A DNA stretch of 64,000 nt. Origin: Chitinophaga sp. S165. GTDB taxonomy: Bacteria > Bacteroidota > Bacteroidia > Chitinophagales > Chitinophagaceae. The notes under the pieces were generated by a model that was given only the letters and a program-made list of their open reading frames with translations, was not told the origin of the DNA and did no database searches. A program made the translations under genes and the position numbers. Location: positions 496,001 to 560,000 of the forward strand of contig NZ_QGTG01000003.1 in NCBI RefSeq assembly GCF_003182155.1. Direction: 5' to 3'. This document shows positions 34,556 through 44,107 of the stretch, one piece after another; position 1 is the first letter of the stretch; each line of letters starts with the position of its first letter.

Positions 34556-35223
34556 TAAGCCGCGTTCTTTTTCCTGCTCACAGATCCATTCCAGCGCGGA
34601 TCGGTTAAAAATGGCCTGCTATCGAACCAGAATAGCCATAAGAGGGTCACTACTGTAGCTACGATAGAGCCTGCAGTAACATCTTCCAGGAAGTGTTGGC
34701 TCATATACATGCGGGAATAAGCTACGAGGATGGCAAGGAGCAGGTATAGATAACCGAAGGCCTTCCTGGGCGTAATGTAGGTTAGCACGACAGCCAGCGT
34801 GAAGGCACATACGGTATGGCCGGATGGGAAGCTTAAATTGTTTGACAATACTTCTACATCCGGGACATAGTAGATCGGACGTGTGTGACCGGCAAAATAG
34901 AGGCTGGGACGTGGCGCATTAAACAGGTTCTTTAGCGGCACGTTAATGAGTGTAGTTAATATTAAGCTGGAGGCCATCAAAATGCTGCTGCGATAACTTA
35001 CGAATAGCAGGAGCAAACAGGCTACAACTGCGGAGATTGAACTGCCGAATTCAGTCATAAAAGGAAAGAAAACATCTCCGGCAGGGAAATGAAGTCCGTT
35101 AATGAAAAAGTAGACGTCTTCTTTGGTATAGCATATCCTGGCTACCAGTATTGAGATGAGTAAAATAATATAAGGGATCAGAAAAGGATATAGTTGCCGG
35201 GTGTTAGCAGTTAATCTTTGCAA
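34555..35223 (-). CDS. PAP2-family lipid phosphatase
   Basis: A 222-residue membrane enzyme with five to six helices. The acid phosphatase motifs are complete: KNLFNAPRP (motif 1), PSGHTVCAF (motif 2 with catalytic His) and SRMYMSQHFLED (motif 3). Family members remove phosphate from lipid phosphates such as undecaprenyl pyrophosphate or phosphatidic acid. The substrate is not defined by sequence. It lies downstream of the KGG stress gene, separated by a terminator and its own promoter. Confidence 0.88.
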   Translation of the reverse strand: MQRLTANTRQLYPFLIPYIILLISILVARICYTKEDVYFFINGLHFPAGDVFFPFMTEFGSSISAVVACLLLLFVSYRSSILMASSLILTTLINVPLKNLFNAPRPSLYFAGHTRPIYYVPDVEVLSNNLSFPSGHTVCAFTLAVVLTYITPRKAFGYLYLLLAILVAYSRMYMSQHFLEDVTAGSIVATVVTLLWLFWFDSRPFLTDPRWNGSVSRKKNAA

Positions 35224-35254
35224 GGATGCTTGTTTTAACGATTAAAGTATCCAA

Positions 35255-35262
35255 CAAATATA
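35255..35262 (-). promoter_or_regulatory. Candidate promoter -7 element for the PAP2 gene
   Basis: TATATTTG on the minus strand, at the T-run edge of the KGG terminator. A TTTG lies 24 bp upstream, slightly too far. The leader would be about 25 nt. Confidence 0.4.
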
Positions 35263-35263
35263 A

Positions 35264-35316
35264 AAAAAGGAACGCATGGTATACATCAAACTAATGTATG
35301 CCAGGCATTCCTTTTT
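35264..35316 (-). terminator. Terminator of the KGG stress-protein gene
   Basis: Imperfect 23-bp stem (35264-35286 with 35294-35316), 7-nt loop, flanked by A- and T-runs on both sides, so it can work in either direction. It lies 25 bp after the KGG gene stop. Confidence 0.8.
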
Positions 35317-35340
35317 AAGGAAACAGAATGTGGGTAGCTT

Positions 35341-35730
35341 TTACACCGACGAATTGGAATTATCCTTCTTCCTTTTGTTGTGAGCAGCTTCACCACCTTT
35401 TTTACCTATTTCGGCCATGTGCTGCCTGTTTCTGCTGACAGCTACTCCACCTTTACGTCCGGCCTCCCGGGCTTCAGCAGAGTTAAATTCGTGAGCAACA
35501 CCCTGAGCATGAGCTGCGCGACCTCCCTTACTGGCTATAGCGCGTTGCATCGCTGCATCCATGGATGCGAAACCACGTTTATCTTTGCGGTTTGTAGTAC
35601 TCTTTTCTTCGGATGATGTTGATTGTTTGTTCTCTGCATGTGCGCCTGATTCTCTTGATCCTTGCTCCTGACTATCCCTTTCCAGTTTTTCCTGTTCTTG
35701 TGTGAAGTGATTGCTTTGTTCTGCAGCCAT
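35341..35730 (-). CDS. KGG-repeat stress-induced protein
   Basis: A 129-residue, very polar and charged protein with three KGG motifs: AIASKGGRAAHAQGV, AREAGRKGGVAVSRNR and MAEIGKKGGEAAHNKR. These match the KGG/GsiB-YciG family of general-stress, desiccation-type proteins. The first 50 residues are low complexity and rich in Glu, Ser and Lys. It is a single gene upstream of PAP2. Regulation is not visible. Confidence 0.82.
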   Translation of the reverse strand: MAAEQSNHFTQEQEKLERDSQEQGSRESGAHAENKQSTSSEEKSTTNRKDKRGFASMDAAMQRAIASKGGRAAHAQGVAHEFNSAEAREAGRKGGVAVSRNRQHMAEIGKKGGEAAHNKRKKDNSNSSV

Positions 35731-36089
35731 AAGAATGAATTTTGAAAGGTTAAAAAATGGGTTCCATTTAACGGAGGAAATAGAAACGATTCGTTAGAGT
35801 AGGCACAACTATTATGCCGCGTATGCCAAAAACGTTGTATAACCCATTGTATAACAGCTTTAGCGAAGGGGAATTCTCACAAAAAAGATAAAGATCGTGG
35901 AGTAGTGTTAACAAACTGTAGCATGAGAACGACACTAATTAAGTAACAACAAAAGTGAATGAGATGTTAAGAAATGAGATTATCAATCGTCAATAAATCA
36001 TTTTGTAACTCCGCATTAACACAACTCATCCGTTCACGATTTTTTGACTCGTTCATTTTGTTCATTTTGCCTGAACAGCCTTTGGAGGC

Positions 36090-36188
36090 TTTGTGTATCA
36101 GTTATAACATATTAATTTTGGATAACTCTAAAGTTGGCATAGGTTATGAAAAGGCACTAAGATCTCAATCTAATGTGCCCTTTTTTTT
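36090..36188 (+). ncRNA. Candidate small RNA: promoter and terminator with no gene
   Basis: TTTG at 36090-36093, 19-bp spacer and TAATTTTG at 36113-36120 form an ideal promoter. About 30 nt after the expected start near 36127 comes a hairpin (GGCAC/GTGCC outer, AGAT/ATCT inner, 36152-36178) and a run of eight T. The transcript would be about 60 nt and holds only a 4-codon frame (MKRH). The rest of the 35731-36268 gap is A/T-rich and has no gene I can support. Confidence 0.55.
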
Positions 36189-36207
36189 ATGTAGGGTTTA
36201 AAACTAC

Positions 36208-36239
36208 AAATCCCAAATTCTTTACGGAATTTGGGATTT
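36208..36239 (-). terminator. Terminator of the GH31 gene
   Basis: Perfect 13-bp stem (36208-36220 with 36227-36239) and 6-nt loop, 29 bp after the GH31 stop on the minus strand, followed by a short T-run. Confidence 0.75.
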
Positions 36240-36268
36240 ATAATCAGTAACTGTCTTAGAAAGGTATA

Positions 36269-38662
36269 CTACCTGATAACGATATTGTCAAACTTCCTGT
36301 CTACAACAATATTCACCACGTTGCCTATAAAGTTAGCAGGAGTAAGCTTTACAGCCTTACCATCCAATACATATTCTTTCGCTTTGAACGGCAAGCCATG
36401 TACGTGTATGTTATGTTTCCTGTAAGCTGCATTATATTGTCCGAAGTATTTTTTACGCAGTGCGAAGAAATGTTTTTCTGATGTTTGTTTAAATCTGATA
36501 TCGTTGTACTGACCATTCTTATAACCATAATGATCACCGGCATCTTCATACAGAAAACTACTTGTTTGTTCTGTAGAATAATAAACCTGCAAGATCATCT
36601 CTTCTGTGTTACGTTCTTCTACATGTTGGATCTTCGGATAGTTCGGGATTACTGCACCTGCTTTTACGAAGAGCGGTATTTCATCCAGCGGAGTTGCAAC
36701 CTTAACTACCTGTCCGCCGGTGTACACATGGTCATTCCAGTAATAGTACCATTGTCCTTCCGGCAGGTACACCTCTTTCTCTTTCATACCTGGCTCGGAC
36801 ACATGACTGATCAGCAGGGAGTCGCCCAGCATAAATTCATGTGAGCGATCGTAGGTTTGTTTATCGTGCTGGGCGACAAATGCCAGTGGGCGTATCATTG
36901 GTGTGCCCCAGCGGCTGTATTGCCAGAAAGTAGTATAGAGATAGGGCAGGAGGTGATAACGCAGCTGAATGAATTTCTTAGCTACAGCTTCATATTCTGT
37001 ACCGAAGCTCCAGGGTTCCTGGTTGAAGCCTGTTTCATTGCTGGCAGAGTGTGTGCGCATCAGCGGATGGAACACGGCCAGCTGGATCCAGCGCACGTAT
37101 AGTTCGCCGTCAGGTTCGCCGATAAATCCGCCGATATCACTTCCTGCAAAGGAGATCCCGGAAACAGAGAGACGCTGACATTGTATGGACGCCAGTGACA
37201 GGTGGTCCCAGCTGGACACGTTATCGCCCGTCCAGAAAGACGTCCACCGTTGTGCACCTGCATAGCAGGAGCGGGATATTACGAACGGCCTGTTAGGCAT
37301 CAGGAACTTCCTCATACCGGCCGCCGTCGCTTTACTCATGAGGTGTCCGTACACATTGTGCGCCTTACGGTGGCTCACTGCTTCTCCATCATAGTCGTGA
37401 CGTACGTCTTCCGGGAAGGTACCCATTTCAAATACCGCTGGTTCGTTCATGTCGTTCCACACGCCTCTGACACCTACGTCCACCAGCCCTTTGAAAAGAC
37501 TAGCCCACCATTTACGTACTTCAGGATTGGTATAATCGGGGAACACACATTTACCTGGCCATACATCACCTTCCATGAGCGCACCGTCCTGTCTTTTACA
37601 GAAATAGTTGTTCTGGATACCCTGTTTATAGATATCGTATTCAGGATCAACTTTAATACCGGGATCGATGATCACTACTACCTTGAAACCCTGTGCCGCC
37701 AGTTCTTTGATAAGTCCTGCAGGTTCAGGGAATCCTTCCTTGCTCCATGTAAAACAACGGAAACCTTCCATATAGTCGATGTCCAGGTGGATCACGTCGC
37801 AAGGGATCTCGCGTTTACGGAACTCTGCCGCAATTTCTTTTACTCTTTTGTCAGGGTAGTAGCTCCAGCGGCACTGCTGGTATCCCAGTGCCCATAAAGG
37901 AGGCAATTCTGCCGTTCCTGTAATGCTGGTGTATCCTTCTGCCACCTTTAGTAATTCAGGGCCGTAAATGAAGTAATAGGTCATTTCTCCGCCTCTTGCC
38001 CAGAAGCTTGTTACATTCTCTCTTTCTTTACCGAAATCGAAGATGGTGCGGAAGGTATTATCGAAGAATATTCCATAGGCTTTACCACGGTGTAAACCAT
38101 AATAGAAGGGAATATTCCTGTATAGCGGATCGGTGTCTTTCTGGAAACCATAGGCATCAGTGCCAAAGTTTTCCAAACGTTTGCCATAGAGGTTGAGATC
38201 GGTTGGTTTATCACCCATTCCATAGAAGCATTCATCTTCCTGGATCTGCTTGCTGCAGTATATGATCTTACCACCTTTCTGTAAATAATATTGCCAGTGA
38301 AAACCCAGCTCATCCTGGTTGATAATATCGCCTTCGATATCAGTGATCGTAAGGCGCATATCATCCCTTGAAATGTAGATACGTAAGGCTTCTGTATATA
38401 TTTCGAAATTCTCTTCGAACTCACGCAGTCCGAAGTTAACCGGAGATTCTTCAAGCCGGTCGCTTACAGCGTAAGAGAAGTCCCTTTGAAAGTTACCGTC
38501 AGCTGCATAACGGAAGCGAACGATTTTATCTGAAACGATCCTTACTTCCAGTATGGTTTCTGTTGTATAAAAATAGAAGTAGTTCCCTTCTTTTTTCCAC
38601 TCTTTAATTATATCCGGATAATGTTTGGCCGAATACTTACCCGATGAGGTTGTTACTTGCAT
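36269..38662 (-). CDS. GH31 alpha-glucosidase
   Basis: Glycoside hydrolase of family 31, 797 residues, splitting alpha-glucosidic bonds. The catalytic nucleophile is Asp404 in VWNDMNEPAVF and the acid/base is Asp480 in WTGDNVSSW. The central TIM barrel starts near LPPLWALGYQQCRWSYYPD, with DVIHLDIDYMEGFRCFTW. N-terminal beta domain and C-terminal DUF5110-like strands complete the usual layout. There is no signal peptide, so it is probably cytoplasmic, unlike many surface GH31 enzymes. No SusC/SusD genes are adjacent. Confidence 0.93.
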   Translation of the reverse strand: MQVTTSSGKYSAKHYPDIIKEWKKEGNYFYFYTTETILEVRIVSDKIVRFRYAADGNFQRDFSYAVSDRLEESPVNFGLREFEENFEIYTEALRIYISRDDMRLTITDIEGDIINQDELGFHWQYYLQKGGKIIYCSKQIQEDECFYGMGDKPTDLNLYGKRLENFGTDAYGFQKDTDPLYRNIPFYYGLHRGKAYGIFFDNTFRTIFDFGKERENVTSFWARGGEMTYYFIYGPELLKVAEGYTSITGTAELPPLWALGYQQCRWSYYPDKRVKEIAAEFRKREIPCDVIHLDIDYMEGFRCFTWSKEGFPEPAGLIKELAAQGFKVVVIIDPGIKVDPEYDIYKQGIQNNYFCKRQDGALMEGDVWPGKCVFPDYTNPEVRKWWASLFKGLVDVGVRGVWNDMNEPAVFEMGTFPEDVRHDYDGEAVSHRKAHNVYGHLMSKATAAGMRKFLMPNRPFVISRSCYAGAQRWTSFWTGDNVSSWDHLSLASIQCQRLSVSGISFAGSDIGGFIGEPDGELYVRWIQLAVFHPLMRTHSASNETGFNQEPWSFGTEYEAVAKKFIQLRYHLLPYLYTTFWQYSRWGTPMIRPLAFVAQHDKQTYDRSHEFMLGDSLLISHVSEPGMKEKEVYLPEGQWYYYWNDHVYTGGQVVKVATPLDEIPLFVKAGAVIPNYPKIQHVEERNTEEMILQVYYSTEQTSSFLYEDAGDHYGYKNGQYNDIRFKQTSEKHFFALRKKYFGQYNAAYRKHNIHVHGLPFKAKEYVLDGKAVKLTPANFIGNVVNIVVDRKFDNIVIR

Positions 38663-38922
38663 AATTCGCTTTTAAATTTCGTGAATCAGATGTTCCCGTT
38701 CATTACAGCTGTATTACTGTGTGAACACCTTGATTCCCATTCCCTGTCGGCGTCCAAATTAGACAAAAATATTGTTTTAACATTGTTTTACGATGGACAC
38801 TGTTTACGTGTTGTTTACCAGTAAAATTAACACATTCGCTAAAATACCTATGTAACATATTCGTGTATATGTTATCTTGAGAATTAAATAATGTACTTTT
38901 TGCTTTAACCTATTTTTCTCCG

Positions 38923-38947
38923 GGGGTGCTTTCGCAGCACCCCTTTT
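38923..38947 (+). terminator. Orphan hairpin and T-run pointing plus
   Basis: Stem GGGGTGCT (38923-38930) with AGCACCCC (38936-38943), then TTTT. There is no plus-strand gene upstream in this gap. On the minus strand it follows the BNR-type gene but is not followed by T. The rest of the gap 38663-38960 shows nothing else. Confidence 0.55.
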
Positions 38948-38960
38948 ATATAGCCTGCAG

Positions 38961-39974
38961 TTATAACTTAAATGCACCAAAGCTTGCCAGTTTTTTGCTA
39001 CCTGCCAGCCATATTCTTTTGCCATCGGGAGTTACACCTGCCACATGATATCCTTGCTTGCTGATCTTATACCAGTGGAGCCCGCCATCTTCTGATATGT
39101 CGGTCCCTGATGTTCCTGTTGCAACATATGTATCGTGTCCGATATATTGGACGCAGGAGCGATAACCACGGGGAGGTGTGACAACAGGTTTCCAGCTGCG
39201 GCCGCCATCTTGTGTAATAAGACAATTGCCTGTTGTGAGTGTGTCTTTAGTATAATCGCCGCCTACTGCTACACCATGTTTTTTGTCGGCAAAAGCAACA
39301 GAGAATGCGCCGGTTCCAGGACTACCATGTGTAAAGTTCCATTCCACCGGCGTCCATTGTTTCCACCCACTGATGAAACGGCTGCTAGTACCGCCGGTGA
39401 TGAAACAGGCTTGTCCGCCAGGCATAACACGTACGCTGGTACCGCTGGCGGCAAAAATAGCCTCGCCTTCTTTGGCAATAGGTGAAGCATCCACAGGGTC
39501 CTGCTGCCAGGTATTGCCGCTGTCATTTGTACGGATAACGGTAAACCTTCCGTTGATAGGATCGCCGATGGCAATACCTTCGCGGGCGTTCCTGAAGGCC
39601 ATCCCGTCAAAGAAAACACCTTTGGTATGGTCGGTGTACACTTCTTTCCAGGAAACGCCGCCATCTATAGTTAACATCAGATGTGCCGGTTCTCCTGCAT
39701 TTAACAGTAGTGCCCGCTTATCACTGAAAGCTACCAGAGAACGCCAGTCGCAGGTATCATACCCTGGTACCGTGATCCATTCCCAGTGTGCGCCGTAATC
39801 AGTAGTACGGCCTACTTTGCCTTCCGTACCTGAAAGCCAGATAACACCGTTATCGAGAACGCTCATTCCACGTATACTTTTGATATGAGGGGCCTCATGT
39901 TCATGCAAACTGTGTCCGGCCTGGCCAGATGCCTGGAAAAAGATCAGGGAAAAAAATAAGGCTAAAAAGGGCAT
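38961..39974 (-). CDS. BNR/YCF48-like beta-propeller exported protein
   Basis: I use the ATG at 39974 (MPFLALFFSLIFFQASGQ), which gives a good signal peptide; the frame opens 16 codons earlier. The 337-residue product has repeats of the BNR/YCF48 type: GKVGRTTDYGAHWEW, LMLTIDGGVSWKEVY, VIRTNDSGNTWQQD, LITQDGGRSWKPV and DISEDGGLHWYK. These are bladed propeller units with the S/D-x-D-x-G-x-x-W pattern. Such proteins are seen as oxidoreductase-like or sialidase-like in annotation. Function unknown. Single gene. Confidence 0.85.
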   Translation of the reverse strand: MPFLALFFSLIFFQASGQAGHSLHEHEAPHIKSIRGMSVLDNGVIWLSGTEGKVGRTTDYGAHWEWITVPGYDTCDWRSLVAFSDKRALLLNAGEPAHLMLTIDGGVSWKEVYTDHTKGVFFDGMAFRNAREGIAIGDPINGRFTVIRTNDSGNTWQQDPVDASPIAKEGEAIFAASGTSVRVMPGGQACFITGGTSSRFISGWKQWTPVEWNFTHGSPGTGAFSVAFADKKHGVAVGGDYTKDTLTTGNCLITQDGGRSWKPVVTPPRGYRSCVQYIGHDTYVATGTSGTDISEDGGLHWYKISKQGYHVAGVTPDGKRIWLAGSKKLASFGAFKL

Positions 39975-40097
39975 TTTGTTGTGTGAAACCTTGACTATGG
40001 CAGATGTAGTTTTTCCAGGCATGTTGTTTTCTGGTTTTAATGGGATGTATTGCGGGAAGAAAAATACAAAATCATTAGAAAGTGTGCGGCAGATTTA

Positions 40098-40105
40098 TAT
40101 ATTTG
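40098..40105 (+). promoter_or_regulatory. Candidate -7 element TATATTTG for the sensor kinase gene
   Basis: Exact TAnnTTTG match 75 bp before the ATG. No TTG in the -33 window was seen. Confidence 0.35.
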
Positions 40106-40180
40106 CAAGCACTGCGTTATAGTTGAACTCAGTATTTTATAACCTCTATTACTTAAAAAGCATAGCAATCGCGGGCGCAG

Positions 40181-43100
40181 ATGACGAGGACCTTATTAAT
40201 TTTTTTCCTGTGTACCTTATCCGTATCTGTGTTGAACGCACAGGATAAGCCCTACATTTTCGATTCTTATGGCGTAAACGAAGGCTTATCCCAGAACTCG
40301 GTATACGATATCCTTGAAGATAATCAGGGGTTTATGTGGATCGCTACACACGATGGCATCAACAGGTTCGACGGGTATGGGTTCAATGAATACAGGTTCA
40401 ATCCAAGTTTACAGGAACGTGCCGGTCAGGGAAAGGGAAGCCTGGTGATCCGGAACAATAACGGGGGACGTGCATTGATTAACCGCTTTGCCCTGAAAGG
40501 GTACAAAGGGTATTCCTTATACCGCAACCGGCGGCATCAGCTGGTGCTGACGCATAACTATGGCATCAGCGTTTACGACGAGTATAAGAACTCCTTTGAA
40601 ACTGTACTGGAAGACACTACTTACGAGAACAACGGCGAACGCGACAGCGGTAATAAATTCAGAATACTGGGAGAAGATTCCGTCGCACACAATCTGTGGG
40701 TGTGGCGGCCTACCAAAGGATTATATGTGCTGGACGATTCAACCTACGCCAAGAAGAAAGTAATACTCTATCCGAAGGCGATGTTACAGAAGGGAATAGC
40801 AGCCAACGCTGTTTTCAAAGACGGTAACACCATCTGGATGAATTTCGAACCGGGCGAGTTGCTGGCCATGAACACACAGAACATGCGCCTTACCACTTAT
40901 TGTTTGCCCGGCATTACCTCACACACCGTACTCCGCAACCTCAATAGCGACTCTCTGATCATCGCAAGTAAAGGACATCTGATCATCTTCAATAAAAAAC
41001 TGAATAAATATAGCGATCTGTCATTCGATCAGCGTGACCCTAAAGATGCGAATTTCGTTCCTCTGTGTCTTGAGCTGGATCTGAACGGCAATATCTGGAT
41101 CGGTGGAACTGACGGTGTGATGATCTACAATGTGAAACGAAATGAGATCGTAAATCGTATTGTTTCCTTCAATGGATCAGAAAGCCGTTCATGGAATGTA
41201 GTGACCTATCTGTACAGAGATGCAGCCGACAATATGTGGGTAGGCACCGACGGCGATGGCATCAAAAAATATTCTCCCAATAAAAAAGTTTTTAACCTTT
41301 ATCGTTCTCCTGCCACTACGCATAATATGGTGAGGGCAGTATATAAACATGATGATGGTAAATTGTATGTGGGACTGCTGAACGACGGACTGGATATTTA
41401 TGAGAAAGGAGGAAAGTTCCTGGAGCGTATTCCTGGTGAAGGCAGGCAGAACATCTTTCCTGCGAAGAATCTGAATGCTATTTGCAGAGAAGATTTTGAA
41501 CACTTGTGGTTCCACTTTTCTGAAATGCATATCGGTCTGTTTAATGTGCGCACACGCAAGTTTGAAGATCTGACAAAATATGTGAACGCTATAGGCTTGC
41601 CTCCGCAGGAAGACATTTATCCTTTCCTGTTTAAGCGGACCAATGGCGAAGTGTACTTCAATTATGGAAGATATCTGCTGCAAATAGTGCCGGGAGATCG
41701 GGGAGGATATAAGGTGGACATCGTACATGAATTTCCGGATGAAATACTAACCACCTATTACGAAGATCTGTTGGGAAATAAATACGTCGGCACCAAGGTC
41801 GCTGCATATGTAAAGAAGATCGGCAGTACCCGTTGGGAGATCATCACTTTGCCGCCTGGCACAATTGTAAAATCAATTGCAAAAAGAGCTGGTAAAGAAC
41901 TGATGCTGGCTACCTCAAAGGGGCTGTTCGTATTAGGTGAAGATAACCTGCGTAAAAAGCATTACAATAGCTATGATTATCCTGCACTGATCAACGATTA
42001 TTTGTATGGTGTACTGCTGGATGAAAAAGACAGGATATGGGTAAGTCATAACAAAGGATTGTCGCAGATCAATCCAGGTAATGATGAGATCACAACGTAC
42101 AATTACGAAGATGGTCTGCAATCAAATGAGTTCAATACAGGCGCATTTTTCAAGTCTGTGGACGGAGAGCTTTTCTTTGGCGGGATACGCGGTTCAAACG
42201 GTTTTTATCCGAAGGATTTCAGGAATAATCCGTCAAAGCCGAAAGTGGTGATCATGCGTATGGAAGTATTGGATAAACCATATGAATCCGATACGGCATT
42301 GTCACTGCTTCGCAGAATTGAATTGCCTTATAATCACAATACGATCGCAATTGAATTTGTGCCGCTGGAATATACCAATCCGCTTAAGAACAAAGTACAG
42401 TACAAACTGGACGGGGCGGATGAAGATTGGGTGCAGGCCGGAGCATTCAGAATGGCGCGTTACACGAACCTGCGGCCAGGAACCTACACATTCAATGTGC
42501 GTGCGTCTAATAACGATGACATCTGGAACTCAACACCAACTTCACTCGAAATAACTATACGGATACCTTTCTGGCAGTCGCTGTGGTTCAGGTTCCTGTT
42601 GTTACTACTACTATTGGGAGTAGCATATTACTTTTCAACATTGTATCTTGACTACAAGATCCGTCATGAGAAATTGAAGCTGGAGAAAGAGCAGGCGGTA
42701 GACCAGGAGCGTGCGAGGATCTCCAGTGATATGCATGATGACCTGGGATCGGGGCTGTCCACGATACGTTTGTTAAGTGAGATCGCGAAGCGAAAAATAA
42801 CGGACACGTCGCAGACGAAGGAGCTGGAACGTATATCAGAAGCTGCAGGTGAGCTGGTGGACAAAATGAGCGAGATCATCTGGGCAATGAATTCATCGAA
42901 TGATTCGCTGGAGAACCTCATAGCTTACATGCGAAGTTTTGCGGCCGACTTCCTGGAACATGCACATATCACGCACCAGTTCTATATTCCGGAATCTATC
43001 CCCAATATTAAACTAAGTGGCGGTACCCGGCGTAATATATACCTCGCTGTAAAAGAATCATTACACAATGTGGTTAAACATGCACAGGCCTCTGAGGTAG

Positions 43101-43294
43101 TAATACAAATAGAGATGCATAAGAACATGACGATTATGATAAAAGATAATGGCAAAGGCTTTGATCAGGAAAAAGTAAGGTTGTTCGGAAACGGTCTAAA
43201 GAACATCCAGAAGCGAATGCAGGCCGTAGGGGGACATGCTGATATTACGTCGCATCACGGTACGATAGTTTTGTTAGATATCCCATTAATTTAG
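40181..43294 (+). CDS. Two-component sensor kinase with N-terminal propeller
   Basis: A 1037-residue membrane kinase. Signal peptide (residues 4-20), then two-component-regulator propeller repeats (SQNSVYDILEDNQGFMWIAT, LNGNIWIGGTDGVMIYN, DNMWVGTDGDGIKKY), a Y_Y_Y domain (RYTNLRPGTYTFNVRASNN), one membrane helix (about residues 808-828) and a coiled-coil linker. The HisKA_3 phosphate acceptor is His852 in SSDMHDDLGSGLST; HATPase motifs are NVVKHAQAS and DNGKGFD. Propeller sensors of this kind sense external ligands in Bacteroidota. The ligand is unknown. Partner regulator follows after 67 bp. Confidence 0.93.
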   Translation: MTRTLLIFFLCTLSVSVLNAQDKPYIFDSYGVNEGLSQNSVYDILEDNQGFMWIATHDGINRFDGYGFNEYRFNPSLQERAGQGKGSLVIRNNNGGRALINRFALKGYKGYSLYRNRRHQLVLTHNYGISVYDEYKNSFETVLEDTTYENNGERDSGNKFRILGEDSVAHNLWVWRPTKGLYVLDDSTYAKKKVILYPKAMLQKGIAANAVFKDGNTIWMNFEPGELLAMNTQNMRLTTYCLPGITSHTVLRNLNSDSLIIASKGHLIIFNKKLNKYSDLSFDQRDPKDANFVPLCLELDLNGNIWIGGTDGVMIYNVKRNEIVNRIVSFNGSESRSWNVVTYLYRDAADNMWVGTDGDGIKKYSPNKKVFNLYRSPATTHNMVRAVYKHDDGKLYVGLLNDGLDIYEKGGKFLERIPGEGRQNIFPAKNLNAICREDFEHLWFHFSEMHIGLFNVRTRKFEDLTKYVNAIGLPPQEDIYPFLFKRTNGEVYFNYGRYLLQIVPGDRGGYKVDIVHEFPDEILTTYYEDLLGNKYVGTKVAAYVKKIGSTRWEIITLPPGTIVKSIAKRAGKELMLATSKGLFVLGEDNLRKKHYNSYDYPALINDYLYGVLLDEKDRIWVSHNKGLSQINPGNDEITTYNYEDGLQSNEFNTGAFFKSVDGELFFGGIRGSNGFYPKDFRNNPSKPKVVIMRMEVLDKPYESDTALSLLRRIELPYNHNTIAIEFVPLEYTNPLKNKVQYKLDGADEDWVQAGAFRMARYTNLRPGTYTFNVRASNNDDIWNSTPTSLEITIRIPFWQSLWFRFLLLLLLLGVAYYFSTLYLDYKIRHEKLKLEKEQAVDQERARISSDMHDDLGSGLSTIRLLSEIAKRKITDTSQTKELERISEAAGELVDKMSEIIWAMNSSNDSLENLIAYMRSFAADFLEHAHITHQFYIPESIPNIKLSGGTRRNIYLAVKESLHNVVKHAQASEVVIQIEMHKNMTIMIKDNGKGFDQEKVRLFGNGLKNIQKRMQAVGGHADITSHHGTIVLLDIPLI

Positions 43295-43304
43295 TCTAGA
43301 TTTG
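43270..43304 (+). promoter_or_regulatory. Candidate internal promoter for the response regulator
   Basis: TTTG at 43270-43273, 23-bp spacer, TAGATTTG at 43297-43304. It overlaps the end of the kinase gene and would give the response regulator its own transcript with a leader of about 50 nt. Confidence 0.45.
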
Positions 43305-43361
43305 TAAGTAACATAAAATATCGTATTACGTTGACCTCTCTCTAAACAAACAACTGATATA

Positions 43362-44030
43362 ATGACTGTATACTCGAAAAAGAAATCTCAGGATAACATG
43401 GATATTATTTCTGTGGCGATTGTAGAAGACAACCATGATATCCGTACAGCCATGGAATTATTGATCAATGGCTCGGATGGGTATGCTTGTATAGGGGCGT
43501 TCAACAACGGTGAAACTGCAGTAGAGCAGATCCCTAACCTGTTGCCCAATGTGGTGTTAATGGATTTTAATCTTCCCGGAGGTATGAACGGGATCGAGTG
43601 TATTGCCCGGTTGAAGGGGGAGTACCCGGATATGCATTTTATGATGTTGACTGTGTATGAGGATGATGATAAAATATTCCAGGCGCTGGAAGCAGGCGCC
43701 AGCGGCTATATTTTGAAGAAAACACCGCCTAGTGAGTTGCTGGGGGCCATTCGCGACTTGCATGAGGGAGGTTCTCCTATGAGCTCACAGATAGCACGCA
43801 GGGTAGTAGCATATTTCCAGAAGCAGGCGAAACCTAATCCTGCACTGGAGGCATTGACTTCCAGGGAGAAAGAGATCCTGGACCAGCTGTCGAAAGGGTT
43901 TTTGTACAAAGAGATAGCGAGCAATTTGTTTATCAGTATTGAAACGGTGCGCCGCCATGTGCACAATATCTATGAGAAGCTGCACGTGAGAAGCCGGACT
44001 GATGCCGTAAATAAATATTACAACAGGTAA
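43362..44030 (+). CDS. NarL/LuxR-family response regulator
   Basis: DNA-binding partner of the kinase. The 222-residue protein has a receiver domain with Asp68 in VVLMDFNLPGG as the phosphate acceptor, the acidic pair in AIVEDNHDI, and Lys of YILKKTPPSE; the C-terminal LuxR-type HTH is LTSREKEILDQLSKGFLYKEIA and continues to ETVRRHVHNIYEKL. The start may be at 43362 or at 43398 (MDIISVAIVED), the second giving the usual receiver length. Followed by a strong terminator. Confidence 0.93.
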   Translation: MTVYSKKKSQDNMDIISVAIVEDNHDIRTAMELLINGSDGYACIGAFNNGETAVEQIPNLLPNVVLMDFNLPGGMNGIECIARLKGEYPDMHFMMLTVYEDDDKIFQALEAGASGYILKKTPPSELLGAIRDLHEGGSPMSSQIARRVVAYFQKQAKPNPALEALTSREKEILDQLSKGFLYKEIASNLFISIETVRRHVHNIYEKLHVRSRTDAVNKYYNR

Positions 44031-44054
44031 TCAACCAGTTAAGTCATTAATAGC

Positions 44055-44085
44055 AAAGGGCGCAAAGATCATCTTTGCGCCCTTT
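44055..44085. terminator. Bidirectional terminator after the response regulator
   Basis: Near-palindrome: 15-bp arms 44055-44069 and 44071-44085 are exact reverse complements around one base (real loop would open to four). A- and T-runs flank both sides. It separates the response regulator from the minus-strand small genes. Confidence 0.85.
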
Positions 44086-44107
44086 ATAATGTTTAGTACT
44101 GAGTAGA

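Noticed and set aside
35974..36201. 75-residue plus-strand frame across the candidate small RNA
   Set aside because: It runs through the promoter and terminator of the short unit and shows no domain or start signal.
37202..37897. 231-residue plus-strand frame opposite the GH31 gene
   Set aside because: Antisense shadow of the glucosidase; no domain and many rare residues.
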